A DNA stretch of 64,000 nt from Pomphorhynchus laevis (GCA_012934845.2 WNNJ02001762.1:1-64000), one strand, 5' to 3'. Counted from the first letter of the stretch, positions 10,931 to 23,479 are shown. Translations and numbers: made by a program. Notes: generated by a model from the letters alone, not told the origin.

Positions 10931-11450
10931 CTATCCGTATCCCCCAGGACATTACTCGATTTATCCCTCAGCACATATACACCCACTTCACTCGGTACAT
11001 AACCCCTCCTCATTCCTCTTCATCTCAAAGTCTTTTAACCTTATATAAATGCTCCTTAAGATCTTCCCTTCTTCTTAACCATTCTTGTCCTGCCCTATCT
11101 TGTTTAGCTATATCACTTCGTAAGAACGGTAAACGCATCAGCATAGCCAATATTTATATACGGCCAGGAGAAATTCACAAGAACCGTGATCTCCTGGATC
11201 GTATATTGGGTAGTGGCTATGACATGTTACTTGATGACTTCAACGACATAACTGGTCGTTGGATTAATGCAGCAAACCACAGAACCAGAAACGACTATCT
11301 TATTCACAAATTGTGCACCCGTAGTTTTCCACTCTTCAATATGCAGAAAGTACGCGTACAGGGCATTTGCTATGATTATGATATTCCTCACGATTGCATG
11401 GTCCGTCGTCCATGCGATTGTTATATCACAATATTAGCGCTTTGTATGTA
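10931..11450 (+). mobile_element. Family C (I/R1/Jockey-like) LINE fragment, endonuclease region
   Basis: Encodes part of an APE-type endonuclease: SIANIYIRPGEI, then GSGYDMLLDDFNDITGRW, matching the GDFN-containing segments at 13.6-14.0 kb and 25.4-25.8 kb. It is truncated on both sides and lacks the RT. In this copy the usual GDFN reads DDFN. Confidence 0.7.
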
Positions 11451-11725
11451 GTTACTGATCAATAATTGTGTCTTTAAGCTGCGAATTAAATTCCTTTGCT
11501 GAAACATTGTATGTTATTTATCTCAAATGTGTGTTTAAGCTTGTAAGTAGTTGTTATCAAGATAGTCAAAATTAAGGTACTAAATTGCTCTTCGTTGCTA
11601 TTTTGTGGTATCTGCGTTGTGATAATAATAAGATTTTACTAATAACCAAACAGATGATAAATAATGACAAAAGAAATTTAGTTATTCCATGACAGTAAGA
11701 TACCATACACTTCTGCTTAAGTCTC
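11451..11725. other. Unassigned non-coding DNA
   Basis: AT-rich, no ORF or repeat that I recognise. Confidence 0.45.
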
Positions 11726-14700
11726 CATCACTTTTTAAGGCCGCAAATACATGGGGATCTGAGCCCCCAACCAATCCAACACGCAGCTTTCCGATTGAAC
11801 CACCCGGGGTCTTTCACCCCCCCCCGAAGAATCCAATCATTGCGGACGATGCTGGGTAAACGAGAGACGAGGAGCTCTAAAAACCTTAGTCCTTGCTCTG
11901 AAGGAATTCTCTTAAAAAGATGACTAATCCCGAGATAGCCCAGGTGCACCAAAGGCGCATCTGGGGTTTTCCCATTCTACGACAGATGCTGGACCCGTTC
12001 CAGAGCCCAACTAGCTCTCTTCAGGGTACGTTTGAGTCTATCCAGTCGGCTTTCGCCGACTATTTCACCGAAACGGTGAACCCCAGGTATTTTACTCGAC
12101 TTGTGAAGGTAGGGAGTGGTTCAGAGGCAAATATGGAGGAGAGCGCAGAGAGTGCTAGTCTTTTAAGTTTTTGCTTCGTCGCAGGGGAGCCATGAAAGAC
12201 AACCACCTGCGATTTGGCGGAGTTTAGAACAAGATTGGACATGGGCAACTGGTCTTTTAGTCTTAAAAAGTAGCGGCTGATGATTGAGACTACGTCTTTG
12301 TCCCTGCGACCAGTGAACAGGGCTGTGGTGTCATCAGCGTACGCCACTAGACGTTGTTCACGTTTAAATATTTTGAATATATTCATAAAAGCAGCAAGAT
12401 ATAAGATAGGAGAGAGGGGAGCCTTGAGGCACACTCGTAATAGTGTAGAACTGACGCGCATCAGGGTCGTCATCATAATAAAATCGCTTGGTCTACAGCA
12501 GTATCTCCACCCTGTTAACAATTATCGCAGGCAACTCAAGGGACCTGAGAGAGGAGATAACAAAGGTAATGGAGATGCGGTTAAATGCAGCGGAAAAATC
12601 AATGAAAACAGCTACAGCTAGCTGATGACTGTTTTCCTCACAAAACTGATGCACTTTACCAACTGCTGAATGAACCGAGTGACCTTTGACAAACCCATGG
12701 AAACCAGGGGGTTAAATTTCGCATAATCAGATGGTCGCGGATTCTACGCGCAAGCGCTTTTTCGTAGATCGAGACGAGGGAACTTTGAATCGAGATGGGC
12801 CGCATGTCTTTAAACAAGAGACCGGAAACATTTTTGGAATAAAAATTCTTTTGCTAATATTAATGCCGGCCACATCAGATGGGGGTGACTAATAGCATTG
12901 TGATGGCCACCTCCCTTCTTTAATCGGCAGTCAAAAGCTGACAGACACGAGAGAGTGGAGCGACGGATTTAGAGGAGCCCGGAAGAGATCACCAGGAGTT
13001 AAGTATATCTTCAACAGATAGATCCCTACTCCATAAGTTTCCCCAAGGCGGGATTGGTTGCGGTGATTGCGTGGCTCCATAATTGTGTAGGGCTAGTGAC
13101 TACTCCAAAACTTTATCAACACCTATACTACCGATCTAACCCAAAGCCCTATCCTTCCAACAAACAAACTTCTCCTTCTTGAATATCTTCCAAAAGGAAG
13201 ACTGAGAAGGGTTAATACGAGCAATGCTCGCCCTATCCCTACTCAGCTGGAACCAATATCTGGTGCGCCAGTATTCATTTGAGAGAGTTTGTCTGGCAGA
13301 GGAAGAGAGATTATGGAGGTTCAGTAGTTTAGCAAGGACCTTGAGTTTTGTCGGTGGGACTGAAAATGCGACCTTTATAAGTTGTCAAAAGCAACGCTGT
13401 AGCTTGCGAAGAGAGGTAGGAATTAAATTCGGTTAAACTCTCATTACCAATTATGGGGAAGCGTTGAATAGCTGCCCGTAAGAAAGCCACTCTGATCGGG
13501 TCAAAGTGGAAACTTCTACGAAGCAGCGTATCCTCCTCTATCCGCCAGTGAATTAGATCATGAGAGGTGGACAGATGTAGTCGCGATTGCTCCGCGCAGA
13601 AGGGTGTTAACAACCACCTCTCGTGGAGCAGTAATAAGTCGAGGAACGAATGCGTTGATGTGCAATGAAAGGAGTGGGCGGTGGTTTGTGAATAAGATAA
13701 CCGTTCCTGGCTCTGCGGAGTGCTGCATTAATCCAACGACCAGTTCTGTCGTTGAAGTCACATAGTACCATGTCATAGCCGCCATCGATAATACCATCCA
13801 GGAGGTCATTGTTCTTGTCAATCTCTCCTGGACGAATGTAGACGTTGGCTAGACTGAGGCGTTTACAGTTCTTAACGAGTGAAGCTATCAAACAAGATAA
13901 TGCTGGACAAGAGTAATTTAGCAAGAGGAATGACCTTAAAGAGCACTTAACTAAGGTCAAGAGTCCTTGAGATGACGAGGAGTGAGGTGGGGTTATGTAC
14001 GGAGTATAGTGGGAACAAATTTGCTTTGGGATAAATCGAGTAATGTTATGAGGGAGATGGATAGACCGCGTCTCTTGAAGGACTATAACATCTGCGTCTC
14101 TACCCGATAAAAGTCTAAGGGCAAAAGCGCCTCATGAATTCCACTGAAGAATATTCAGTGAGAAAGGCTCAGGTTTACTCACCGTTGTGTTAGACAAGTT
14201 GGACAAGGGAATCCAACCTAGACAGAGCTAGGTGTGGGAAGGTCGCCGCTCTCGCCACTAGCACTATCCAGGATCGGAACCCCCAGGCAGTATCTTCAAT
14301 TCTCTTTGAGGCGCCTTTCTCTTTTATCAGCTTGCCAACCTTGAGGGGTGGAACCGATCTTGCTGATCCACCCCTTTTCTTTGATTTCGGACGTTCTTCG
14401 GTTGCAACGGAACTGAGGGAGAACTTAGGAACGCCCCAAAGAGAGGGGCTAGCAACTGCTGCATTTGAGAAAGTGTATTCTTCTTGTGGTTATCCAGCAA
14501 GTGCAAAATATCCATGTTGGACATTCTTTCCGATGGCTGCGCGGCAACTGCAGTAAAACTTCTTCCAGTTGGGGGAGCCGAGACTGCATATTTCTTTTTA
14601 TATTCTTTAAAAAGTCGACAACGACGTGACCACTCGCGGTGGTCCCCACCGCAATTAGTACAGACCGGGGGAATTAGCACAATTCTTGTCCTGATTGTCG

Positions 14701-14796
14701 ACACATCGAGGTCTCTAACGTTTTTCCATACAGAGCTTAGGTGTTGTAAGAAAATACAATTACAAAGCATACAAATCCTTTTTTGTCAAAAAACAA
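11726..14796 (-). mobile_element. Family C (I/R1/Jockey-like) LINE, most complete copy, degenerate
   Basis: Read on the minus strand, the order is: ORF1 C-terminal part with a zinc knuckle CTNCGGDHREWSRRC (14327-14770); APE endonuclease with YIRPGEIDKN and CDFNDRTGRW (13607-13960); a linker beginning at HDLIHWRIEEDTLLRR (13200-13613); RT with RPISIQSS, VFIDFSAAFNRI and AYADDTTALFTGRR (about 12060-12850); and a C-terminal piece (11728-11952). No RNase H was seen. At about 3 kb it is shorter than a typical element of these clades, so internal deletions are likely, and several frames are broken. The clade is judged from the RT and the ORF1 zinc knuckle; I, R1 and Jockey cannot be separated by eye. 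Confidence 0.75.
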
Positions 14797-15640
14797 AAAC
14801 TTAATACAAAATTAATAATAATTTTTAAATAATACAAACCAAAGTTCCTGCAAATGGGCCTTATAAAAATATTTAATAATTTGTGTAAAATTGTCTCGTT
14901 AATACTTCTTGAAATATTATTTCGTTAGAACTTATTGTGATACGCATCCAACGGTCTTACCGAAAATGTATCTGGTAGATCGAAGAATCATGGAAGCCGA
15001 CCTTGCCATTAACAAACCGAAACTTGATCTTAGATATTCAATGCAAGTACTGTAGGTTCGTTGAACTTTCGATGCCTATAATCTCGCCATTTGCTTAAAG
15101 ATTAATTGTGCTTCACTACTTATTGCACCATTACATGTTACGATAAATGGATAAAAGGTTGCATCTTCGACCTTTAATACACATTCGCCATATTTCGCTA
15201 TTTTACGACTTGAGTGGTAGCTCAAGTGCGACTGAAGAACTCCAGAGCAATACAACTGAGTAAAATTATTGAAGGTACATATATTTATAAGAGACCGCTC
15301 CGTCAAATCGCCAAACCTCCCAACATTAGATATCTAATCGGGCGTTCCTATCTCTTGTCGTGGTACCTTTTTAAAATTTCATGTCATTGTGGATAGCCCG
15401 CAATACTGGCTCAATTGTTACTGAGGATGTAACCCCCCCGACTGTTTTTTCGCCACAAAGTCTCGTACCATATTGTCTTATTGTCGGCAATCCACCTGCC
15501 TGACATGATAGACAATGTTTCAGATCGAATTTTTGACCACATGTGCAGTTAACTGGCGGATTTGGGGAGAGGGGCGGTCCCAACCATATCTAATATCAAG
15601 TGTCTTGGAACTGTCGCAATCCAAGATTTCGTTTTAACAT
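14797..15640 (-). mobile_element. Family R LINE 3' fragment (left arm)
   Basis: Encodes the CCHC region (CTCGQKFDLKHCLSC at 15500-15560) and the endonuclease domain (ERSLINICTFNNF, then KIAKYGECV) on the minus strand, followed by a 3' UTR with the stem-loop at 14843-14860 and an AAT-rich tail. It is broken between the two domains. The same fragment is in the right arm, where a CR1-like LINE interrupts its 3' UTR. Confidence 0.75.
14843..14860 (-). other. Family R 3' stem-loop (left arm)
   Basis: On the minus strand GGCCCATTTGCAGGAACT. It is the most diverged of the six copies; one stem pair is lost compared with GGCCC-ATTTGC-GGG. Confidence 0.6.
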
Positions 15641-15990
15641 GGATATAGGTTTAGCTGACAACCAATTCGATGTTCATGGTAAGGTTAGATAACTTAGCAA
15701 AAGTGATTTTGTCAGAATTTGTATATCTAATTATTATTTTGCTGTTAATTTCTTTTCTCTTTCTTCTAGATGCAGCAACGTTAGTTTGCACAATTTTCAG
15801 ATCATCGATACCCAGCTGTTGCAAAAGAATATTACACATTTCTCGTGAGTCGGAAAAGCTACCATCTGGATGTTTTTATTGAATATTTTAAATAATAATA
15901 AAAATTTTCTTAATAAAAAATAATATAGGGTGAAAAAAGAAATAAATAAATGTCAGGTCAGTTACAAGAAAATCAAAGGAATTGAATAAG
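15641..15990 (-). mobile_element. Unassigned retroelement fragment, possibly LINE ORF1
   Basis: Minus-strand ORF 15651-15839 encodes LLQQLGIDDLKIVQTNVAAS followed by basic residues and IIIRYTNSDKITFAKL. This layout (leucine-rich start, Arg/Lys segment, IIxRYTN) resembles the baculovirus-FP-like ORF1 of some LINEs. The match is by impression only. The same sequence lies in the right arm at 30700-31025. Confidence 0.35.
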
Positions 15991-16647
15991 ACAGCATGTT
16001 TAAGTCTTCCAAGTCTCCCCAACGCGGGATTGGTTGCGGTGATTGCGTGGCTCTATAATTGTTTAGGGCTAGTGACTTCCAAAACTTTATCAAGGCCTAT
16101 ACTACCGATCCAACCCAATGCCCTATCCTTCCAACAAACAAACTTCTCCTTCTTGAATATCTTCCAAAAGGAAGACTGAGAAGGGTTAGGACGCGCTATG
16201 CTCGCACTATCCCCACTCAGTTTGAACCAGTATCTGGTGCGCCAGTATTCATTTGAGAGGGTCTGTCTGGCAGAGGAAGAGATATTCGGGATGTTCAGCA
16301 GTTTAGCAGGGACCTTGAGTTTTGTCGGAGTGGGACTGAAAATGCGACGTTTATAGGTTGTCGAAAGCAACGCTGTAGCTTGCGAAGAGAGGTAGGAATT
16401 AAATTCGGTTAAACTCTCATTACCAATTCTGGGGAAGCGTTGGATAGCTGACCGTAAGAAAGCCACTCTGATGTGGTCAAAGTGGAAACTTCTACGAAGC
16501 AGCGTATCCTCCTCTATCCGCCAGCGAATTAGATCATGAGAGGTGGACAGATGTAGTCGCGATTGCTCCGCGCAGAAGGGTGTTAACAACCACCTCTCGT
16601 GGAGCAGTAATAAGTCGAGGAGAGAATTCGTTGATGTGCAATGAAAA
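15991..16647 (-). mobile_element. Family C LINE fragment (left arm)
   Basis: The minus-strand frame encodes HDLIRWRIEEDTLLRRSFHF through KIFKKEKFVCWKDRALGWIG. This is the linker between endonuclease and RT of family C and is nearly identical to 30087-30623. It joins the L2 3' end at about 16648, exactly as in the right arm, so the nesting predates the duplication. Confidence 0.8.
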
Positions 16648-17365
16648 AAACGATTTATTTTAAGGTGGCAAATGCGTGCCAGCGCACGCTTACATGACCA
16701 CAACAAAACAAGACTGTGAATCAGGTGTCGAGAAGGTGTGAACGGAGGAGGTGTTTGAATGTGATAAAGGAGGGAGCGCGGCGGACGTCGAGAGGAAGTT
16801 GATTCCAGGCGAGTGAGGCGGCGACGAGGAAGGATCGGAGACCGTAGTTGTTGGAGTAATTAGTAACGTGGAGTAAGAGGGTATGACAGGAACGAAGCGA
16901 TAGCGAGGTGGGGCGTGTATTGTCTAAGAAAGGAAGGTTGATGAACGATGGGGAGCCGACAGCGATGAGACGAAAAGTAACGAGAAGAAGGCGGAGTTTG
17001 ATGCGGATGTGGATGGTGGGCCAGGAGAGTTGGGCAAGATATGTGGATGTGTGGTCGAAGCGACGGAGACGAAAGAGCACTCGAACGGCGGTGTTGATTA
17101 TTCGTTGTAGGGGTAGGATGATGGATTTTGGAGAATTGGCGAAAAGGCTAAGGCAGTAATCGATTTTAGGGAAAAGAAGCGATGAAAGAAGATACATACA
17201 AGAACGGAAGTCGATAAGGGGGCGGATACGGCGGATGTCACGGAGAATTAAGTTAGACGAGCGGACCTTGTTCACGGACGAAGGGTTTAAGGGAAAGGTG
17301 ATCATCGAAATGGAAGCCTAAGAAATGAATATGTTATTATGGGATAGGTTAGAGACGATTTGAGT
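16648..17365 (-). mobile_element. L2-like LINE 3' end with large internal deletion (left arm)
   Basis: The minus-strand frame 16721-17305 encodes the C-terminal about 190 residues of the L2-like ORF2 found whole at 27.1-29.95 kb. At about 17323 the sequence jumps to a 42-bp block equal to 27871-27912, so roughly 1.44 kb of ORF2 is missing. Beyond 17365 the match ends at a copy of the ACTCAGTTAGCTGATTT repeat. Confidence 0.85.
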
Positions 17366-17800
17366 AGACTCAGTTAGCTGATTTGATTTGCTCCACTGAC
17401 ATGTTATTATTGACCTGGGGACTTTGTTTTCCCGGTTATATGACCTCTGCCAGAAATACTGAAACTATGTATTATTGGTTACGACTTTACTATTTTAATT
17501 CTTAAAAAAGGGAGAAGTTTGCATCCCAAGGTGTTTACACTTTAAAATGTAAACTGCTTCACGTGATCACGTTTAAGAGACCAGGTAATGGCCAATAGCT
17601 AGGTCGCGTAGCGCGTGGAGTGAAGGTGGTAGATCTTTATAGATCTTGTTCCAGCCTGCAACCGCCTTAAGCAGGGCAGCCCCCTGTCAGATGCTGCTGG
17701 ATGGCCCGTTGTAAGTTTAGTCTGAGTCAACTAAACGAGGTGGCGACACCGAAAAAGCAACGTTAAAAATTATGACTTAAAAGTTACATGTACTCAACCA
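17366..17800. other. Unassigned DNA with a GC-richer block
   Basis: Starts with a reversed piece of the AATCAGCTAACTGAGTCT repeat. Bases 17560-17760 are clearly richer in GC (TCGCGTAGCGCGTGG, CAGCCCCCTGTCAG) and have no ORF. They could be a structured RNA or an element end, but I cannot identify them. Confidence 0.35.
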
Positions 17801-17809
17801 TATTGGAAA

Positions 17810-17940
17810 AATACGTAAGTACTAATGATTTCAATTTTAGATCTTTTAAATGTAACAGAAAAAATTGTATAGTTTGTGATGTTATAAATAATAATTGTAT
17901 TGTAAATACAATTAAATCATTGTATTTAATAATTGCATTA
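17810..17940 (+). mobile_element. Possible Penelope-like element scrap
   Basis: A short open stretch reads FRSFKCNRKNCIVCDVINNN, resembling the Cys-rich linker that precedes the GIY-YIG domain in Penelope-like elements. It is too short to be certain. Confidence 0.35.
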
Positions 17941-17944
17941 ATAA

Positions 17945-18446
17945 TGGGTTGCCATGCCTAATAACACCTGTTGCTGACCCACCTATGGCGTGTCTTTTAG
18001 ACAGCGTTTCTGTTTCAGGCAACCCTGTCCGTTTCCTTTTTAAAAAGATGGAGTTTTCCCTGTCCAAGGCGACATATCTCCCAGAGATGTGCTAGTTGCC
18101 ATAGCAGCTTGTGCACGTAAGAGACAAAAGTCGCAGTTCGTCATCTACGCCTTCATTAGAGCTTCGTGCATCTATAATAGATACAGAAGGCCTACAGCAG
18201 CAGGGGCCGCCCAAGCTTTTAACTCTTTATAGGAGTGGAGGAGTACGGATTGGCCAACCCAAGTGTTCGCCAATTCGCTCCTTATAAAATGAGGCGTTAT
18301 GCCATACCTACTGCTGATTGGGCCCTCATCGAAATAAATGCCCTCTTATCCGGAAATATTCACATACTATCTGATCAGTCGGTCTGGATATCTCTCGCCG
18401 TAGCTGTCTCATACTCCACAGCATTGACTATAATAAACTTTCGATA
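17945..18446 (+). repeat. Duplicated segment, copy 1, of the possible viral fossil
   Basis: It matches 20366-20866 in the same orientation, sharing long blocks such as CTGTTGCTGACCCACCTATG and CTGATCAGTCGGTCTGGAT. Differences are scattered, so the duplication is not very recent. Confidence 0.8.
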
Positions 18447-20365
18447 GTGCAGAGACCAGCACAACTTATTATGCGTACAATCATTTAATGTATTTCTGAA
18501 GTAGTTCCTAAAACTGATTCTCCAGAAACACAACGGTCACCACCTGACTCAAGTAAAAGAGCAGCGACGTCTTCAAGTTCTCAGTCTAGGAGACTCAAAG
18601 TACACGTGGGGAAGTATTTGGCAATTACAGCTGATTTTAGGCTTATTCTCTATCTACTATACAAATTAAGACAGCTTACAGCTGATGCGCATGAAGCAAT
18701 TGATTTAGTAGTTATGGCGAGAATTAGACTAATTATTCCAAGACTATCGCAAAGATTTATTCTTGATTACAATGAGGTATTGGAAGTATTGCATTTGGTT
18801 TTTGATTCAAAGGAGAACGCGGTGTTTCAATCATGTCTAACTGAAATTAGACTTACAGATGAAACCGATAACGCGTGTTTGTTAAATCCGTTACCAAGCT
18901 TAACGTATACTGAAATTTTTGGTTTATACCTTAAAGTAAGAGGATGGCTAACGACAACGAATGTAAAGTATAGTGATTTAGTCACAGAAGTAAAGGATCA
19001 TAGTGTTCTTTGCCTGGCAATCCAGTTTATACCAGAAGATATTTATCTTAACCGCAGCATCTATCTCAATGACTTCGGATGGAGAACAACTGAGCACGTT
19101 TTTATGGAATTTTGTTACCTCCGTATCAGCCAAACGTTTACGGTGCGTCATCCTATAATTTAGTATTTGACTGCTATGTAGTCCATGAAAATCTAACCGC
19201 TCAGGATTTGTCTGATATAGGTTATAGGAGCGTAAAACCTTGCCGTAGGATATATGGTGGAAGGCAAGACCTTATTAGAGATATGATGGCTAGATTATAA
19301 TAATTGGATGAAAGTTGATCTTATTTGTAATAACTTAATAAAGATATATTGATAGTCGATAAAGCAGATAGTGTATGTCACAATGCTAATGATCAGGATA
19401 GGGAATTGTTCTCAGCGTCGTCTAGGCGTAAACAAGACTTGATCACTAATGACTCTCATCTTAAGATGAGATCTGATAATATACAAGACCAATCATATGA
19501 TAAAGTGAATAAAAATGGTCAAACGAGTATAAGTCAGAAATTAATTAAGAAAATTAAAACAATAGGAATAAATACAGGATTGATAAAAAAAGAAGAGTAA
19601 AAAGACTCGAAAAGATGTGACTAAAGATACGACACAAATGAATACATCAATTAGCCAAAGAGGAATGACAAAGATGAAAGTTTAGTATCACCTTAACGTT
19701 GTCGCCTATGATCCCGATTTTAAAGATACGTACAGAGTAGATTGGTTTAGTAAATCAGCCCACATAATACGTGGTGGTCTGATAGCCATACGCCCTGGTT
19801 CCGCCGCCGTCAATAGAGGAGGCGTCAGGATTACTGTAAATATGAGAGCGTTGACCGTCATGGCTCATGGTAATGTGGTCAACTTTGAACAGAATGTTAG
19901 ACGTGCCGCTAATGCCATAACTGAAGAATTGAGATTTACTGTTCACCCTTCGAATCCGATCAGTTTTCGCGAATCATCTACTGCTTATATAAAAGAATTT
20001 AGATGCACAGAAGATTCAACTGACTGGAGAGCGGTATAATATTCTCTCCAAGCCAATTATGATGTCAGCCAAGAAGTGGCTACTGCTTTATCTTTCACAT
20101 GATTTCAGGACTTGGCTACTTTGACGTTACAACGTGATACAGCAAGTTGTGGTTATTGTTCTTCCACACATGCTGGTTCCTTGAAAATAACATTGCCGGT
20201 GCCGCTGTCAATGTGCTCAATGACGTCTGCCAGGTAGCTTCTTTCCGGCCAGCTGATCGCATCCCCGAGAACATAAACCGAATCACTAATGCGCTCATGA
20301 GGACATTTAATTATTTTAGAGAGGTGGTCTTCTGCTCAAGATAAACTAGTTTATTGGCTAGCCGC

Positions 20366-20866
20366 TAATGGATTGCCATGGCTAACAACACCTGTTGCTG
20401 ACCCACCTATGGCTTGTCTTTTAGACGCCGTTTCTGTTTCAGCCAACCCTGTCCTTTTCCTTTTTGATAACGATGGAGTTATCCCTGTCCAAAGCGACAT
20501 ATCTCCCATAGATGTGCTAGTTGCCATAGCAGCATGTGAATGTGATAGACAAGAGTCGCAGTTCGTCATCTGCACCTTCATTATAGCTTCGTGCATCTAT
20601 AATAGATAATGAGGGCCTACAGCAGCAGGAGCCGCCCAAGCTTTTAACTCTTTATAGGAGCGGAAGAGTACGGATTGGCCAACCCCAGTGTTCGCCAATT
20701 CGCACCTGATAAATATGAGGCGTTATGCCATACCTACTGCTGATTGGGTCCTCACCGAAATAAATGTCCTCTTATCCGGAAATATTCACATACTATCTGA
20801 TCAGTCGGTCTGGATATCTCTTGCCGTAGCTGTCTCATACTCCACAGCATTGACTATTCTAAATTT
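20366..20866 (+). repeat. Duplicated segment, copy 2, of the possible viral fossil
   Basis: Partner of 17945-18446. In this copy the open segments run longer, and the sequence continues to about 21110 without a counterpart in copy 1. Confidence 0.8.
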
Positions 20867-21117
20867 TCGTGGTGATGATATGTCAATGCTGTCACAAGCG
20901 GGAGGTGAATACGAATGGCGCCGATTCGATGTTATCTTTAATGAGGTCACCTACAGAGAGCCAGGCAAAAGCAGGCTAATGATAGCTTTAATAGCTTCAA
21001 TACTAAGAGCTCAGATGGGTTTACCTAGTCTGGGCTACAATGCTTTTTTCTCAGCAGCCTGGAGCGGTGGCCAGTTCCGATTGACTCAACTTCTAACTGG
21101 AGTTAGAAGTTGAGTCA

Positions 21118-23460
21118 ATAACTCATCCAAACAGACGATTTATGCGATTTCGAAATTCTAGCAAGAATACATCCAATGTAGTGTTGAACCCAGAGAAGTT
21201 CGTAGTAAATATGACGAAAGATGAATTCTCTCAAGACGAAATGATGCGTTAGCCTTAGGTTTGAACTTTAATAGCATGCCAAGAGAATTCGGTCGATGGC
21301 AATTATTAGACAACATACGTCGAACCTGTATAAATTGCTTTAACGATCAAAAAGTAAAGCCAGCGAGATTGCAAGCTATAAACAAAATGGGGTAACAGTT
21401 ATTGAACGAATTCGCACCAATACATCCAAACTATCGATATTTAGCAATATTCCCAAACACCTTCACGACGCACTTCAAAGACTTCGTAAGAGAAAAGGGA
21501 TCGTAATAAAGCAAGCTGATAAAGGGGGAAAAGTCGTTATTTGGTCCGAAAATGATTATATTGATGAAGAGCAACGACATTTAAACAGTGATACTTTTGG
21601 AAAATTCGATAACGAGGGTATTAGTAAGATCAGCAAAGATGTTGAAGAGCTAGTAGTAAGGTATGTAAAAAGGGTGTCATAACCACTAAAGAATGCACCC
21701 ATATGATTAACAGCTTAAACAAACTGGATATTTTTACATGCTCCCGAAAATCCACAAAATGGTTATTCCTTGTCTTCGGAGACCAATTGTGAGCTGCCTC
21801 GGTACACCAACAGAGAGAGACTTTCTCGATATGTCCATAGCAAACTAAAGCCGTTGATAGCGAATGTATCGGCTCATTTAGAAAGTACGAACGATTTTCC
21901 GAGGAAATTTAACCAGATTAAAGATACAATCCCGTCAAATGCAAAGATCTTCACGCTAGATGTCGAGTCTCTATATCAAAACTACCCCAATAAGACGGTA
22001 TGAAAGCAATTTACAGAGCAATATCTAGATAGTTGTGAAGCGGATTTTATAATGAAAACTACGGAATTGATACTACGCAGAAATGTTGTGGAGTTTAATG
22101 GGCATTGCTATATTCAACTTAAAAGTACTGCCATGGGTACACCCCTAGCACCATGTTACGCGATACTGTATATGGGTATGTACGAATAAGAACTAATAAG
22201 CAACTCAGTAGTGAAGCCGCATTCATGGATGCGGTATATCGACGATGTATTTTGCATATGGGATGGTAGTGAAGATGCAATGCAGTCCTTCTTGAAGCAA
22301 CTAAACGACGGACAAATGAAATTTACATGCAACCTAGATTGTCCTGTGAACTTCCTTGATGTAACAATCGAAAAGCTAAGTACAACTAGGGGAGATGTAT
22401 TCTCAACGAGGTGCTACCGCAAACCCCAATTATCACCTATGTATTTACAATCAACTAGTGCCCATAGTCAATCGACGAAACGAGGAATGGTGTATAGTGA
22501 AATACGGCGAATTATCAAGGTTTCTAGTACCCAACACTCTAGGTACAATGCGTTATCACAATTAACAATAGACCTACTCGAGCGAGGATATAAAAGGCGT
22601 TGGATCGACAAAATCATGGATAAATTCGCGACAGTATCACGGGCAGAGGTTCTATCAGCACAACCCGAAAGACCGAAAAAGGCTGCATGTGTGACAACAT
22701 ACCACCCAGCCCTAGCATCATTAAGTAGAAGAATGGTAGAGGCGTTTAAGATGTGTAAAACGCATGGTAAGCAACCAATAGTGTACTTTAAAACTCATCA
22801 GACGCTTAAGAATATGCTCGTTCGATCTAAATTCAACATGTCCGAAGAATCGGGTGAACTGAGAGACGAACAACATAACAAATGTGCACAATGTAAAAGA
22901 GCGAGGTGTAAATGTTGCGCATTGATAAATGAGATAAAGACGTTTCATAGCAATGAAACAAAACTTGAATATTGACTCTCACATGAATCCGACTGCAAGA
23001 CTAGAAACTGTGTTCACATAGCATCCTGTAAGCAGTGTGATAAACAATATGTTGGTGAGACATCCAACTCTCTAAGCATTCGTGTTAACAATCGAAGAGC
23101 GGATATCAAGCGAAACGATGCAAGAGAAGGCGCGGTTAGACATGCACTAATACAAAGATGAAAACAGGTGTCAACAAGAATATTACAATTATACAATAAT
23201 TGAACAGGATTTTAATAGTGACAAAAATCGAAAAGTGGAAATGAAATGGATAGCACAAATAATGGCAGATGCTCCTTCCGGGCTTACAGCTGCACATCCA
23301 TTAAAGTGGCAAGACCTCACGTAACGAATAATAATTCGCTTTTTCTATATTTTTTTGCATTGTGACTATGAGTTTGTGTTTTTTAGATATACTGACGAAG
23401 TCCCTATAAAGGACGAAACGTTTAAATAAATTATAAGTGTATTTGCCTGTTTTCTACACT
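21118..23460 (+). mobile_element. Penelope-like element 1 (RT plus GIY-YIG), degenerate
   Basis: Contains the PLE landmarks in order: KQADKGGKVVIW (21500-21560), FYMLPKIHK followed by SCLGTPTE (about 21730-21800), TLDVESLYQN (21950), STAMGTPLAP (22120), WMRYIDDVFCIWDG (22220-22270, catalytic YIDD), and the RT thumb region. A Cys-rich linker KCAQCKRARCKCC (22880-22920) and a GIY-YIG endonuclease (HIASCKQCDKQYVGETSN, 23010-23060) follow. A hammerhead-like motif lies about 110 bp past the protein end. Several stops and frame changes make it inactive. The 5' end is uncertain and abuts the possible viral fossil. Confidence 0.85.
23391..23421 (+). ncRNA. Hammerhead-like ribozyme motif of PLE 1
   Basis: CTGACGA, one extra A, stem II GTCC / GGAC around a CTATAAA loop, then GAAAC: the conserved hammerhead core. 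Penelope-like elements are known to carry minimal type I hammerheads in their terminal repeats. The extra A before stem II recurs in the other copies. The cleavage triplet and helix III could not be placed by eye. Confidence 0.6.
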
Positions 23461-23479
23461 TCATTAAAATATATAATCG

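Larger units (their letters stand above)
14797..17365 (-). repeat. Left arm of a large inverted duplication
   Basis: Read on the minus strand, this arm matches 27871-33381 of the right arm with very few differences. It lacks two blocks present on the right: the L2 interior (about 27913-29352) and the CR1-like LINE (about 31752-33245). In order it holds a 42-bp L2 piece joined to the L2 3' end, a family C fragment, and a family R 3' fragment with its stem-loop. Predicted proteins differ at only a few residues between arms (for example SCMYLLSS against SCMSLLSS). Confidence 0.9.
17945..21110 (+). other. Possible virus-derived fossil with internal duplication
   Basis: Several plus-strand open segments do not resemble any retroelement here: 18606-19163, an adjoining overlapping frame to 19300, a Lys/Ser-rich one at 19349-19600, 19842-20039, 20373-20609 and 20688-21113. 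Their composition (few Lys, many aliphatic and Ser/Thr residues, a long mixed alpha/beta pattern) suggests a structural-type protein. About 500 bp is present twice, at 17945-18446 and 20366-20866. I do not recognise the family; a non-retroviral endogenous virus is one reading, an unknown transposon another. It is broken in several places, and the two copies have diverged moderately, so it is not very recent. Confidence 0.3.
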
